Shown in pieces: positions 8,924 to 19,200 of a DNA stretch of 64,000 nucleotides (positions are counted from its first letter, which is position 1; each line of letters starts with the position of its first letter). The translations under genes were made by a program, and so were the position numbers. This DNA is from Azospirillum soli (lineage in GTDB: Bacteria; Pseudomonadota; Alphaproteobacteria; Azospirillales; Azospirillaceae), in assembly GCF_017876165.1 (NCBI RefSeq), contig NZ_JAGINQ010000010.1:124001-188000 (forward strand), written 5' to 3'. A model generated the notes under the pieces. The model saw nothing but the letters and a program-made list of their open reading frames with translations, searched no databases and was not told where the DNA came from.

Positions 8924-10474
8924 TTACTCCCACTCGATGGTGCCGGGCGGCTTGGAGGTGATGTCGTAGACGACGCGGTTGACGCCGCGAACCTCGTTGA
9001 CAATGCGGTTCGACACGCGGGCCAGGAAGTCGTGCGGGAACGGGTACCAATCGGCGGTCATGCCGTCGGTCGAGGTCACCGCGCGCAGGGCCAGCACATG
9101 GTCGTAGGTGCGGCCATCCCCCATCACGCCCACGGTGCGGACCGGCAGCAGCACGGCGAAGGCCTGCCAGATCGCGTCGTAGAGGCCGGCGTTGCGGATT
9201 TCCTCCAGATAGACCGTGTCGGCCTTGCGCAGGATGTCCAGCTTCTCCGGCGTGATCTCGCCCGGAACGCGGATGGCGAGGCCGGGGCCAGGGAACGGAT
9301 GACGGCGGATGAAGGCATCCGGCAGGCCCAGCTCACGGCCGAGCGCGCGGACCTCGTCCTTGAACAGCTCGCGCAGCGGCTCGACCAGCTTGAGCTTCAT
9401 GCGCTCCGGCAGGCCGCCGACGTTGTGGTGCGACTTGATGGTGACCGAGGGGCCGCCGGTGAAGGAGACGCTCTCGATCACGTCGGGGTACAGCGTGCCC
9501 TGGGCCAGGAACTCCGCCCCGCCGACCTTGGCGCTCTCCTCGTCGAACACGTCGATGAACAGGCCGCCGATGATCTTGCGCTTCTGCTCCGGATCGGTGA
9601 CGCCGGCCAGCTTGCCCAGGAACAGGTCGGCCGCCTCGCGGTGGACCAGCGGGATGTTGTAGTGGTCGCGGAACAAGGTCACGACCTCGTCCGCCTCGCC
9701 GGCGCGCATCAGGCCGGTGTCCACGAAGATGCAGGTCAGCTGGTCGCCGATGGCCTCGTGGAGCAGCACGGCGGCGACCGAGGAGTCCACGCCGCCCGAC
9801 AGGCCGCAGATCACCTTGCCCTTGCCGACCTGGGCGCGGATCTTGTCGATGGCCTGCTGCTTGAAGGCGGCCATGGTCCAGTCGCCCTTCAGGCCGGCGA
9901 CGCGGTGGACGAAGTTCGCCAGCAGCTGCGCGCCGTGCGGGGTGTGCACGACCTCCGGGTGGAACTGCACGCCGTAGAACTGGCGGGCGTCATCGGCGAT
10001 GGCCGCGAACGGCGCGCCCTCGCTGACCGCAACCGCGTGGAAGCCGTCCGGCAGCGCGGTGACGCGGTCGCCGTGGCTCATCCACACCTGCTCGCGCGCG
10101 CCGACGGCCCACAGCCCGTCGAACAGGGCGCAGGTCTTCTTCACCTCGATGAAGGCGCGGCCGAATTCACGGTGGTCGGAGCCGGAAACCGCGCCGCCCA
10201 GCTGGTGGCACATGGTCTGCTGGCCGTAGCAGATGCCCAGGACCGGCACGCCGAGCGTGAAGACCACCTCCGGCGCGCGGGGGCCGTTCTCCTCGGTGAC
10301 CGAGGCCGGGCTGCCCGACAGGATGACGGCCTTGGGCCCGTAGTCGCGGATCCGGTCCTCCGTCATGCTGAACGGGTGGATCTCGCAGTACACGCCGGCC
10401 TCGCGGACGCGACGGGCGATGAGCTGGGTCACCTGCGACCCGAAATCGAGGATGAGAACGCGCTCGGCGGACAT
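8924..10474 (-). CDS. guaA: GMP synthase (glutamine-hydrolysing)
   Basis: Converts XMP to GMP using ATP and glutamine-derived ammonia in the cytosol. The 516 residues match the family. The N-terminal class I amidotransferase carries the nucleophile in GICYGQQ and the His/Glu pair near [12 protein letters not shown]. The ATP pyrophosphatase carries the PP-loop [10 protein letters not shown], and the dimerisation domain ends in the conserved KPPGTIEWE. It appears as a single gene ending in a shared terminator at 8858-8894. Upstream, 34 bp separate it from a GNAT gene on the same strand, which may supply readthrough transcription. No anomalies are seen. Confidence 0.98.
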   Translation of the reverse strand: MSAERVLILDFGSQVTQLIARRVREAGVYCEIHPFSMTEDRIRDYGPKAVILSGSPASVTEENGPRAPEVVFTLGVPVLGICYGQQTMCHQLGGAVSGSDHREFGRAFIEVKKTCALFDGLWAVGAREQVWMSHGDRVTALPDGFHAVAVSEGAPFAAIADDARQFYGVQFHPEVVHTPHGAQLLANFVHRVAGLKGDWTMAAFKQQAIDKIRAQVGKGKVICGLSGGVDSSVAAVLLHEAIGDQLTCIFVDTGLMRAGEADEVVTLFRDHYNIPLVHREAADLFLGKLAGVTDPEQKRKIIGGLFIDVFDEESAKVGGAEFLAQGTLYPDVIESVSFTGGPSVTIKSHHNVGGLPERMKLKLVEPLRELFKDEVRALGRELGLPDAFIRRHPFPGPGLAIRVPGEITPEKLDILRKADTVYLEEIRNAGLYDAIWQAFAVLLPVRTVGVMGDGRTYDHVLALRAVTSTDGMTADWYPFPHDFLARVSNRIVNEVRGVNRVVYDITSKPPGTIEWE

Positions 10475-10508
10475 GGAAGCAACCTGATGCGGGGGATCAA
10501 GCCCCTAG

Positions 10509-11066
10509 CTACCGCATTTCAGGCCCTGTGGACAAGCGTGCAAGCGGCGCGAGGTCGCGCCAGCCATAGGCAATCTCGATCAATTCGGCGCCCGCGAAGC
10601 GGATCGGGCGTTCGGCGATGCGGATGCCGCCCAGCCGTTCGTAGAACCAGCGGGACGGGTTGTCGCGCAGGCACCACACGGCGGCGGAGCGGATTCCGGC
10701 CTCCAGGAACCGTTCGGCCATGATCGCCATCAGGCGCCGGCCAGTCCCCTGCCCCTTCGCCTCGTCGTTCAGATAGATGGCGTAGAATTCGCCGTCGAAG
10801 CCATCGACCGGAACGCGCCGGGCGCCGAAGGTGGCGAAGCCCTGCACGCGGTCGTCCCCGTCCACGGCCACCAGGGCGCCCCGGCCCGGCCCGCGCGCCT
10901 GCACCGCGTTGTGCCAGCGCATGGCCGCCGCCGCCTCCGACAGGTTGACGAGATAGGCGGCCGGGACCAGCCCCGGATAGGTGGAACGCCAACTGGCGAC
11001 ATGGACCTTGGCAATGTCCGTGGCGTCGGAAGGACGCGCATCCCGAATCACCGCCGTCTCGATCAT
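10509..11066 (-). CDS. GNAT family N-acetyltransferase
   Basis: 185-residue single-domain acetyltransferase beginning MIETAVIRDARPSDATDIA, with the acetyl-CoA loop QGTGRRLMAIM and the C-terminal strand FYERLGGIRIAERP. The DATDIAKVHVASWRSTYPG start is typical of a GNAT subgroup of unknown substrate. The ATG at 11066 is chosen because the GNAT fold starts there; the frame is open upstream into the neighbouring gene but has no domain. It lies between guaA and the rRNA methyltransferase gene, all on the minus strand. The acetylated substrate cannot be inferred. Confidence 0.85.
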   Translation of the reverse strand: MIETAVIRDARPSDATDIAKVHVASWRSTYPGLVPAAYLVNLSEAAAAMRWHNAVQARGPGRGALVAVDGDDRVQGFATFGARRVPVDGFDGEFYAIYLNDEAKGQGTGRRLMAIMAERFLEAGIRSAAVWCLRDNPSRWFYERLGGIRIAERPIRFAGAELIEIAYGWRDLAPLARLSTGPEMR

Positions 11067-11131
11067 GGCCCGCTCCCGTTCTTCATTGCCTGTTATCTGG
11101 GCACGGGAGGCGGGCATGTCCAGCGAGCGGC

Positions 11132-12499
11132 TTACGAGGCTTCCGGCTCCTCCGCCTTCGCTTCCTCGGCAGCCGGTTTCTCGGGGGCCGGTTCCTCGGC
11201 CTTGCGCTCCAGCACCGCGGCGAAGAAGCCGTCGGTGTCGTGGCGGGCCGGGGTCAGGCGCAGGTAGGGGCCTTCGGCCGGCGGGGTGCCGGCGTCCTCC
11301 TCGGCCCACACCTCGGCGACCGGCTTCACGGTGAAGTCCGGGTGGGTTTCCAGGAAGGCGGCGACCTGCTGCTCGTTCTCGTCCGGCAGCATGGAGCAGG
11401 TCGCGTAGATCAGGCGCCCGCCGGGCTTCACCAGACGCGCGGCGCTGTCGAGGATGCTCGCCTGGAGCGGCACCAACTCCTCAAGGCCGGGGCCGAGGTG
11501 GCGCCAGCGGCTGTCGGGGTTGCGGCGCCAGGTGCCGGTGCCGCTGCACGGCGCGTCCACCAGAACGCGGTCGAACTTGCGCTTGTGGCGCTTCACCCAG
11601 GGGTCGCGCTCGCTGGACAGCGGGTGCGCCTCGATGTTGTGGAGGCCGGCGCGGCGGAACCGCTCGGCGGCACGCTTCAGGCGCCCGGCCAGCACGTCGC
11701 AGGCGACCACGCGGCCCTTGTTCTTCATCAGCGCGGCGATGGCCAGCGTCTTGCCGCCGGCCCCGGCGCAGAAATCCACCACCTGCTGCCCCGGCTTCGG
11801 CGCCACGGCGAGTGCCACGAGCTGCGAGCCCTCGTCCTGGATTTCCACAAGGCCGTTCTTGAAGGCGTCCACGGTGGACAGCGGCGGGCGGCCGTGCACG
11901 CGCAGGCCCAGCGGCGACCAGCGCGTCGGCTCCGCCGTGATGCGGGCGCGCTCCAGCGCCTTGCGCGCGCTGTCGCGGTCGGCCTTGACCGGGTTGATGC
12001 GCAGGTCGAGCGGCGCGGGGTCGAGCAGCGTCTTCATCTCCACCGCGAAGCGGTCGCCGAGTGCTACGCGCATCGGCTCCTCCGCCCAGGGCGGGCATTC
12101 GACGCGCACGGTCTCCGGCATCTGCGGGTGTTCGAGCGTGTGGCCGTCCAGCGCGTTGGCGAGCTTCGCCTCGTCCGGCTCCAGGGCGGCCGGGCCGAAC
12201 TTAGAGCCGTCGAAGAGGGCCTTCACGGAGGCGGCGGGCTTGCCCTCCCCCAGGATTTCGTTGGCGAGGACGCGGGCGCGCGGGGTCGGCGGGTGGCCTT
12301 CCCGTTCCAGCCACCAGGACAGGCGGGCGTGCCGGCGCAGGATCGCGTAGGCCGTTTGCGCCACCGCGTTGCGGTCCTTCGACCCGATGTAGCGGCGGGC
12401 GCGGAAATAGGCGCTCATCACCGCGTCGGCGGGGCGCGGGGTTTCGTCGATCTCGGTCAGCAGGTCGATGACCGCCTGGAGGCGGGCGGCGGGGGTCAT
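11132..12499 (-). CDS. RsmB/NOP-type RNA (cytosine-5) methyltransferase
   Basis: SAM-dependent methyltransferase of the RsmB/NOL1/NOP2 class, acting on 16S rRNA or related RNA. Visible motifs are the SAM-binding VVDFCAGAGGKTLA, motif IV DAPCSGTGTWRRNPD and the catalytic motif YATCSMLPDENE, with both cysteines in place. The N-terminal part (about 1-150) fits the RNA-binding extension of RsmB-type enzymes. Start at ATG 12499, preceded by AAGGA. The last 30 or so residues form a low-complexity Glu/Ala/Pro tail (AEEPAPEKPAAEEAKAEEPEAS) outside the fold. The exact target base is not deducible; rsmB is the nearest named relative. Confidence 0.9.
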   Translation of the reverse strand: MTPAARLQAVIDLLTEIDETPRPADAVMSAYFRARRYIGSKDRNAVAQTAYAILRRHARLSWWLEREGHPPTPRARVLANEILGEGKPAASVKALFDGSKFGPAALEPDEAKLANALDGHTLEHPQMPETVRVECPPWAEEPMRVALGDRFAVEMKTLLDPAPLDLRINPVKADRDSARKALERARITAEPTRWSPLGLRVHGRPPLSTVDAFKNGLVEIQDEGSQLVALAVAPKPGQQVVDFCAGAGGKTLAIAALMKNKGRVVACDVLAGRLKRAAERFRRAGLHNIEAHPLSSERDPWVKRHKRKFDRVLVDAPCSGTGTWRRNPDSRWRHLGPGLEELVPLQASILDSAARLVKPGGRLIYATCSMLPDENEQQVAAFLETHPDFTVKPVAEVWAEEDAGTPPAEGPYLRLTPARHDTDGFFAAVLERKAEEPAPEKPAAEEAKAEEPEAS

Positions 12500-12568
12500 G
12501 GTCGGTCCTTGATAGAAAGCAAACAGGCGGTTGAAGCGCTCACCGGTCGATAACCCGTTTCCGGGCCT

Positions 12569-12601
12569 CTTGTCATCCTCCGCCGCAGCGGCTGTGACAA
12601 G
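12569..12601. promoter_or_regulatory. Inverted repeat in the rsmB-like/mltA divergent region
   Basis: CTTGTCA at 12569-12575 and its exact complement TGACAAG at 12595-12601 flank a GC-rich centre (CGCCGCAGCGGC), giving a possible hairpin or protein-binding dyad. It lies in the 284 bp between the divergent methyltransferase and mltA genes. No T-run follows, so a terminator is unlikely. Confidence 0.35.
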
Positions 12602-12783
12602 AACCCCGGTGAATCGCTGCCGCAAAGAACAGTCGTTGACCGCGATTCAGTATTAAGGCAAAAAAGAGGTAGTGGCACTTGCCTTTGCCGCAACGGTCGT
12701 GGCGAGACGGCCCTTCCTTCTTTTCCGGCGAACTTATCGAACTCGGTACGGGGTACGCGATGGCGGCTGCGGTCGGCGGTGTC

Positions 12784-13923
12784 ATGGCGCGCGTCTCGAT
12801 GCGCGCATCTTCTCTCCTTGCGCTCGGGCTTTTGGCCGCTTGCGCGGGCAACGCACCGACCACCGCCCGGACCGATGGTTCGCAGGCCATGCGGGCAAGG
12901 CCGGGACTTGAGCAGGTCGCCGAAGACTTCCGCAGACTTCCGGGCTGGGTGGACGACGACCACGCGCAGGCCCTGCCGGCCGTGCAGCGCACCTGCCGCT
13001 GGGTCGACGCGCAGCCGCAGGGCAAGGCGCTGGGACCGCATCCGGCCGCCGGCACCACGGCGGAATGGCGGCCGATCTGCGCCGCCGCGCGCAACCTGCC
13101 GGCCAATGATTCCGAGACGGCGCGCCGCTTCTTCGAGGAACACTTCACGCCCGTGTCCCTGTCCGAGGGGCAGGAAGGGCTGTTCACGGGTTATTATGAG
13201 ATCGAACTGCGCGGCAGTTGGACCCGCACCGACCGCTACAACGTGCCGATCTACCGCATGCCGAAGCGGACCAAGAAGGGCATCCCGACCCGCGCCCGCA
13301 TCACCGACGGCGCGCTGAAGGGCAAGGGCTTGGAGATCATGTGGGTGGACGATCCCATCGACGCCTTCTTCCTGGAAATCCAGGGCTCCGGCCGGGTCAG
13401 GATGACGGATGGATCGGTGGTGGGCCTCGGCTACGGCGGGCAGAACGGGCACAGCTATTATCCCATCGGCCGTTACCTGATCGACCAGGGCATCGCCACG
13501 CCGGATCAGGTGTCGTTGCAGTTGATCCGGCGCTGGCTGAAGGAGCATCCGGAACAGGCCAAGCGGGTGATGAACCTGAACCCCTCCTACGTCTTCTTCC
13601 AGCATCGCCCGGACGTCGGGGCGCGCGGCGCGCGCAACACGCTGTTGACCGCCGGGCGCAGCCTCGCCGTGGATGCGGAGCACATTCCGCTGGGCGCGCC
13701 GCTGTGGCTGGAATTGACGGGCGCACCGGTGCCCGGCGGCGCGATCAAGCGCCTCGTCGTCGCCCAGGACACCGGCGGCGCGATCAAGGGGCCCGTGCGC
13801 GGCGACCTGTTCTGGGGCCACGGCAGCGAGGCCGAGGAGGGCGCCGGCGTGATGAAGGCGAAGGGCCGCTACACCATGCTGGCGCCGCGCAACGCCTCCA
13901 TCATCGTGGCGCAGCGCCGGTAG
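12784..13923 (+). CDS. mltA: Membrane-bound lytic transglycosylase A (lipoprotein)
   Basis: Outer-membrane-anchored enzyme that cleaves peptidoglycan glycan strands to 1,6-anhydromuropeptides. From ATG 12784 the product begins MARVSMRASSLLALGLLAAC, a signal peptide with lipobox LAAC. The MltA domain follows (EGLFTGYYEIELRGS, FFLEIQGSGRV, GHSYYPIGRYLI) and the C-terminal 3D domain ends with the catalytic-type Asp regions VVAQDTGGAIKGPVRGDLFWG. Other starts at 12760 and 12799 are possible; none has a strong ribosome site. The next gene, a GNAT, begins 5 bp after the stop, so the two are likely cotranscribed. Confidence 0.93.
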   Translation: MARVSMRASSLLALGLLAACAGNAPTTARTDGSQAMRARPGLEQVAEDFRRLPGWVDDDHAQALPAVQRTCRWVDAQPQGKALGPHPAAGTTAEWRPICAAARNLPANDSETARRFFEEHFTPVSLSEGQEGLFTGYYEIELRGSWTRTDRYNVPIYRMPKRTKKGIPTRARITDGALKGKGLEIMWVDDPIDAFFLEIQGSGRVRMTDGSVVGLGYGGQNGHSYYPIGRYLIDQGIATPDQVSLQLIRRWLKEHPEQAKRVMNLNPSYVFFQHRPDVGARGARNTLLTAGRSLAVDAEHIPLGAPLWLELTGAPVPGGAIKRLVVAQDTGGAIKGPVRGDLFWGHGSEAEEGAGVMKAKGRYTMLAPRNASIIVAQRR

Positions 13924-13928
13924 GCACG

Positions 13929-14468
13929 ATGCTCATCCGCCTGCCGGACATGCCCGACCGGGCGGCGGCGCTGGCCGCGCTGGAGGAGATCTTCTTCCTC
14001 TCCACCACGCGCACCAGCTTCGCCTCGGCCGAGGAGCGGGCGGGCTTCTTCAAGACCTGGACGGGCTGGTACGTGGAGCGGGCGCCAGCCGACGTCTGGT
14101 TCGCCCTGGAAAAAAAGAAAGAAGATACGGACGGCGCGATCCTCGGCTATCTGACCGGCTGCAAGGACAGCGCGTGCGCAGAGGAACTTGCCCGCGTCAT
14201 TCCGAAGTACGAGGTTTTCGCCGACCGCTTCGCGGACTTCCCCGCCCATCTGCACGTCAACGTCCGGCCGGGTTTCCGGGATCGCGGGATCGGGCGGATG
14301 CTGGTGGACGCCTACGCCGAGGATTGCCGGGCGGACGGGGTGCCCGGCGTCCATCTGGTCACCGGGGTCTTCGCCCGCAACGTGACCTTCTACCAGCGCG
14401 CCGGCTTCACCGAGGCGACCCAGCGCGGACCGCTGCTGTTCCTGGGGCGGCGGCTCAGGACGCCCTGA
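13929..14468 (+). CDS. GNAT family N-acetyltransferase
   Basis: 179-residue acetyltransferase starting MLIRLPDMPDRAAALAALEE. The acetyl-CoA motif A region reads NVRPGFRDRGIGRMLVDAYAED and the final strands GVFARNVTFYQRAGFTEATQ, all standard GNAT features. The insertion around residues 60-85 is rich in Lys/Glu (LEKKKEDTDG). It starts 5 bp after mltA, so translational coupling is likely. Its last 14 bp overlap the 3' end of the opposing tetR gene. The substrate is unknown. Confidence 0.85.
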   Translation: MLIRLPDMPDRAAALAALEEIFFLSTTRTSFASAEERAGFFKTWTGWYVERAPADVWFALEKKKEDTDGAILGYLTGCKDSACAEELARVIPKYEVFADRFADFPAHLHVNVRPGFRDRGIGRMLVDAYAEDCRADGVPGVHLVTGVFARNVTFYQRAGFTEATQRGPLLFLGRRLRTP

Positions 14469-15075
14469 TTCCCCGCACGAACAGGTCCACCGCCTTGCGC
14501 ACGAAGGCGTCGCGCTCTTCCTCCGGCGGCATCTCGCACAGGCCGAGTTCCAACGCGCAGTAGCAGCCGCCGCGCAGGGCGCCGATGAACTGCATCGCCA
14601 CAAAGGCCGGATCCTCGACCCGCGCGATACCGCGCTGGGCGGCACGCTCGAAATAGGCGACGAACATGGCAATGGTGTGCTCCGGCCCGGCCTGGAAATA
14701 CAGCTGAGCCACCTCGGGAAAGCGCTTGGCCTCGCCGCTCACGGTCTGGTGAATTTTGACCGCCTCCGGCGACCAGACGAGGTCCACGAAGCGGCGGGCC
14801 ATGCGGTACAGCGCTTCGTCCAACGGCACGTCGTCGAGCGAGTCGGGCGCAAAGCGCATGCCGCGCCGGTCGCATTCAGCGCGTATGGTCGCGCCGAACA
14901 GTTCCTCCTTGCTCGGAAAGCGGGTGTAGAGCGTCGTCTTCGACACGCGCGCCCGTTGCGCCACGAGGTCCATGGAGGTCGCGGCGTACCCCAGTTCCAA
15001 GAACACCTCCCGCGAGGCGTCAAGGATCTTTTCCGTTTTGGGATCGGGAGGTGCGGCAATCGGCGCTGAGGTCAT
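14455..15075 (-). CDS. TetR family repressor of the adjacent RND pump
   Basis: 206-residue regulator. The N-terminal helix-turn-helix runs over about residues 14-60 (ILDASREVFLELGYAATSMD, then RARVSKTTLYTRFPSKEELF), with an all-helical ligand domain after it. It is divergent from the membrane fusion protein gene across 96 bp holding two inverted copies of a 10-bp operator, the usual layout for a self-regulating local repressor of a drug pump. The C-terminal cysteine-containing stretch GALRGGCYCALELGLCEM is notable but of unknown meaning. The ligand is unknown. Confidence 0.88.
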   Translation of the reverse strand: MTSAPIAAPPDPKTEKILDASREVFLELGYAATSMDLVAQRARVSKTTLYTRFPSKEELFGATIRAECDRRGMRFAPDSLDDVPLDEALYRMARRFVDLVWSPEAVKIHQTVSGEAKRFPEVAQLYFQAGPEHTIAMFVAYFERAAQRGIARVEDPAFVAMQFIGALRGGCYCALELGLCEMPPEEERDAFVRKAVDLFVRGIRAS

Positions 15076-15084
15076 CTGGACTAA

Positions 15085-15148
15085 ACTGTATCGTTCACTC
15101 TTGACGGAGGGCGAGCTTCGGCCTAGGAGTTTATCAGTACGATACAGT
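15085..15148. promoter_or_regulatory. Paired TetR operator and divergent promoter region
   Basis: ACTGTATCGT at 15085-15094 and its exact complement ACGATACAGT at 15139-15148 lie 54 bp apart. A TTGACG box at 15101 with TAGGAG 17 bp later lies between them and could serve the efflux operon, so binding at both sites would cover it. Seen in sequence; assignment to the adjacent TetR protein is inference from position. Confidence 0.65.
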
Positions 15149-15171
15149 CCAGTCCAGTCGGGAGAAGGGTT

Positions 15172-16260
15172 ATGGATCGGCGGTGGGGATCGGGGATCCT
15201 GGTGCTGGCGCTGCTGCTGGGCGCGCTGTCGCTGTCCGGCTGTAAGGAGGGCAACACCGCCTCGGCGCCGGAGCCGCGCCCCGTGCGCGTCGCCACCGTG
15301 GCGCTGGAGCCAGCCGACGACACCGTCCGCTACCCCGCCGTGATCCGCCCGCGCGTGGAGGCCGACGTCGGTTTCCGCGTCGGAGGCAAGGTGGTCGCCC
15401 GATTCGTGGAGGTCGGGGCGCGGGTGGAACCGGGCATGGCGCTGGCGAAGCTCGACCCGGCGGACATCCAGCTTCAGGTCCGCGCCACGCAGGCGCAGTT
15501 GGCCTCCGCCAAGGCCGACGCCGCCAACGCCCGTTCCGACTTCGACCGCTACGCCAAGCTGAAACAGGGCGAGTGGACGACCCGCCAGGAATACGACCGC
15601 CGCAAGACCACGCTGGACAAGGCCGAGGCCAAGGTCCGGGAGATCGAGGCGCAACTGCGCGTCCTGAACAACTCGGCCCAATACACGACCCTGATGGCCG
15701 ACGCCCCCGGCGTGGTCACCGCCGTTCTGGTGGAGCCCGGCCAGGTGGTCGCGCAGGGGCAGACGGCGCTGCGCGTCGCCAAGCTGGACGACGTGGAGGC
15801 GGTCGCCAACATCCCCGAACAGCAGGTCGCCGGCCTGCCGCAGCGCCAGCTTGCCGTGGAGCTGTGGGCGCAGCCCGGCCTGCACATCCCCGCCTCGCTT
15901 CGGGAAATCTCGCCCAGCGCCGACCCGGCCACCCGCACCTATCAGGCGCGCGTCACGCTGAAGGACCCGCCGGCAACCGTGCAGCTGGGCATGACCGCGA
16001 CCCTGATCGCCCGGCAGGAGCGCGGCGGCATGGTCGCCCGCCTGCCGCTCAGCGCCGTCACGCAGAAGGACCAGGGCACCGCCGTCTGGGTCGTCACCGA
16101 AGACCGGCTGGAGCTGCGCCCCGTCGCCGTGGTGGCCTACGCCGGCGACCTCGCCATCGTCACCGACGGGCTGAAGGAGGGTGAGCGCGTCGTCACCGCC
16201 GGGGTGCACAAGCTCGATCCCGCCCAGAAGGTCCGCGTCTGGACGGAGCCGGCGCGATGA
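15172..16260 (+). CDS. RND efflux membrane fusion protein (lipoprotein)
   Basis: Periplasmic adaptor that joins an RND pump to an outer-membrane channel. It begins with a lipoprotein signal (LLLGALSLSGC). It then shows the HlyD-type order: barrel-sandwich (VGFRVGGKVVARFVEVGARV), alpha-hairpin (about 95-150), returning lipoyl half (ADAPGVVTAVLVEPGQVVAQ), beta-barrel and membrane-proximal domain. The 362-residue length is normal. The ATG follows GGGAGAAGG. Its stop overlaps the start of the pump gene as ATGA at 16257-16260, so the two are translationally coupled. Control is probably by the divergent TetR protein. Confidence 0.93.
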   Translation: MDRRWGSGILVLALLLGALSLSGCKEGNTASAPEPRPVRVATVALEPADDTVRYPAVIRPRVEADVGFRVGGKVVARFVEVGARVEPGMALAKLDPADIQLQVRATQAQLASAKADAANARSDFDRYAKLKQGEWTTRQEYDRRKTTLDKAEAKVREIEAQLRVLNNSAQYTTLMADAPGVVTAVLVEPGQVVAQGQTALRVAKLDDVEAVANIPEQQVAGLPQRQLAVELWAQPGLHIPASLREISPSADPATRTYQARVTLKDPPATVQLGMTATLIARQERGGMVARLPLSAVTQKDQGTAVWVVTEDRLELRPVAVVAYAGDLAIVTDGLKEGERVVTAGVHKLDPAQKVRVWTEPAR

Positions 16261-19200
16261 GCCGCCCCAACCGCGGAAACCTGTCGGCCTGGGCGCTGTC
16301 GCACCGCACGCTCGTCCTCTTCTTCATTCTCGCCAGCGTCCTGGCTGGCGCGCTCGCCTACAAGAACCTGGGCCGGGCGGAGGATCCGTCCTTCACCTTC
16401 AAGGTGATGACGATCCGCACGGAATGGCCCGGCGCCACCGCGCGCGAGGTGGAGCAGTTCGTCACCGACCGCATCGAGAAAAAGCTGGAGGAGGTCCCCT
16501 ACTACGACTTCGCCCGCAGCTACTCCAAGCCCGGTGAGTCGGTGATCTTCCTTCAGCTGAAGGACAGCACGCCGCCGCGCAAGGTGGCCGACCTCTGGTA
16601 CCAGACCCGCAAGAAGGTCGGCGACATCCGCCACACCCTTCCCGAAGGCGTGATCGGCCCGTCCTTCAACGACGAGTTCGGCGACGTCTATTCCGCCATC
16701 TACGCCTTCATGGGCGAGGATTTCACCCCAGCCCAGCTGAAGAAGGTGGCCGAGGACGTGCGCGCTCGGCTGCTGCGCATCAAGGACGTGGAGAAGGTCG
16801 ATCTGATCGGCCAGCAGGACGAGCGGATCTACGTCGAGATCTCCAGCCAGCGCCTCGCCAGCTTCGGCCTGCCGGTGGAAGCGGTGATTCAGGCGCTCCA
16901 GCGCGAGAACGCCGTCGCGGCGGCGGGCGACGTGGACACCGGGTCGCAGAAGGTGTTCGTGCGCGTCGATCTCGGCATCGACACAGCGGAAGAGGTTCGC
17001 GCCATTCCGGTGGAAAGCGGCGGCCGGATGCTGACCATCGGCGACGTGGCCGAGGTGAAGCGCGGCTATGTGGAACCGCGCCGCTACACCATGCGCCACA
17101 ACGGCCGCGAGGCCGTCGGCCTCGGCGTCGTCATGGCGAAGGGCGGCAACGTCCTGCATGTGGGCGAGGCGCTGAAGGCCGAGATGGCCAAGGTCGAAAC
17201 CGGGCTGCCCGTGGGGCTGGAGGTGGCGCAGGTCGCCGACCAGCCCAACGTGGTCGAGCATTCGGTCGGCGAGTTCATGAAGTCGCTGGCGGAGGCGTTG
17301 GGCATCGTCATCCTGGTCAGCCTCGTCAGCCTGGGCTGGCGCACCGGCATCGTGGTGGCGCTGGCCGTGCCGCTGGTGCTGGCGTTGACGCTGGTTGCCA
17401 TGCAGATCCTGGGCATCGACCTGCACCGCATCTCGCTGGGCGCGCTGATCATCGCGCTGGGCCTGCTGGTGGACGACGCCATCATCGCCGTGGAGATGAT
17501 GGTGGTGAAGATGGAGCAGGGCTGGGACCGGCTGAAGGCCGGCGCCTACGCCTACACCTCCACCGCCTTTCCCATGCTGACCGGCACCATCGTGACGGCG
17601 GCCGGCTTCGTGCCGGTGGGCCTCGCGGCATCGGCGGCGGGCGAATACACCAACGCCATCTTCTGGGTAGTGGGGCTGTCGCTGCTGCTGTCCTGGGTCG
17701 TGGCGGTGATCTTCACGCCCTATCTCGGCTACATCCTGCTGCCCAAGCCCAAGCATGTGGCCGGCCACAATGGGCACAGCGACCACGAACACGACATCTA
17801 CAACACGCGCGGCTACCGCATCCTGCGCGCCATGGTGCGGGCCTGCGTGCGCGCCCGCTGGGTGACCATCGGCGTCACGGTCGCGGCCTTCGTCGCCTCG
17901 CTGGTCGGCTTCGGCTTCGTGCAGCAGCAGTTCTTCCCCAGCGCCAGCCGGCCGGAGCTGCTGGTGGACATCCGCCTCGCCGAGGGGTCGTCCTTCGACG
18001 CCACCAGCGCCGAGGTGCGGAAGCTGGAAAAGCTGCTGGGCGACGATCCCAACGTCGATTACTGGGTCGCCTACACCGGTGGCGGCTCGCCCCGCTTCTA
18101 CCTGCCGCTGGACCAGCAGTTGCAGAACAGCAACTTCGCCCAGTTCATGGTGATGACCAAGGGGCTGGAGGAGCGCGAGCATGTCATGGCCGCCCTGGAA
18201 AAGCGGCTGGAGACCGCCTTCCCAGCGGCGCGCGTGCGCATCAGCCGGCTGGAGAACGGCCCGCCCGTCGGCTACCCGGTGCAGTTCCGCGTGACCGGCG
18301 AGGATCCGAACACGATCCGCAAGATCGCCTACGACCTGCGCGACCGCATGCGCGCCCATCCCAACATGGCAAACGTCCATCTGGATTGGGACGAGCTGTC
18401 CAAGCGCGTCCGTCTGGAGGTGGACACCGCCAAGGCCCGCGCGCTGGGCGTGTCCAAACAAGACCTTTCGAACGCCCTGCAACTGCTGCTGAACGGCCTG
18501 CCGATCACGCAGTACCGCGAGGGCACGGAGCTGATCGGCGTCGTCCTGCGCACCACGCCGGACGAGCGGCTGGACCTGTCGCGCATCGGCCAGCTGAACA
18601 TCCCCACCGGCAAGGGCGCAGCCGTGCCGCTGTCCCAGGTCGCCACGGTGAAGTACGAGCTTGAGGAGCCGGTCCTGTGGCGCCGCGCCCGCGAGACGAC
18701 GATGACCGTCAAGGGCGACGTGACCGGCGGCGTCCAGGCCCCGGTGGTCAGCACGCAGCTGGACGCGGAGCTGAACGCGCTGCGCGCCACCCTGCCGGAG
18801 GGCTACGCCATCGCCATGGGCGGCGCCATCGAGGAAAGCGCCAAGGGCCAGGACTCCATCAACGCCATGCTGCCGCTGATGCTGCTGATCATGGTGGCGA
18901 CGCTGATGATCCAGCTCCAGAGCTTCTCGCGCGTCATCATGGTCCTGCTGACCGCACCGCTGGGATTGATCGGCGTGACGGCCTCGCTGCTGCTGTTCAA
19001 CCTGCCCTTCGGCTTCGTCGCCATGCTGGGCGTGATCGCGCTGGCCGGCATCATCATGCGCAATTCGGTCATCCTGGTGGACCAGATCGAGCAGGACGTG
19101 CGCCTGGGCCGCTCCCGCTGGGACGGCATCATCGAGGCCACCGTGCGCCGCGCCCGCCCCATCGCCCTGACGGCGGCGGCGGCCATCCTCGCCATGATCC

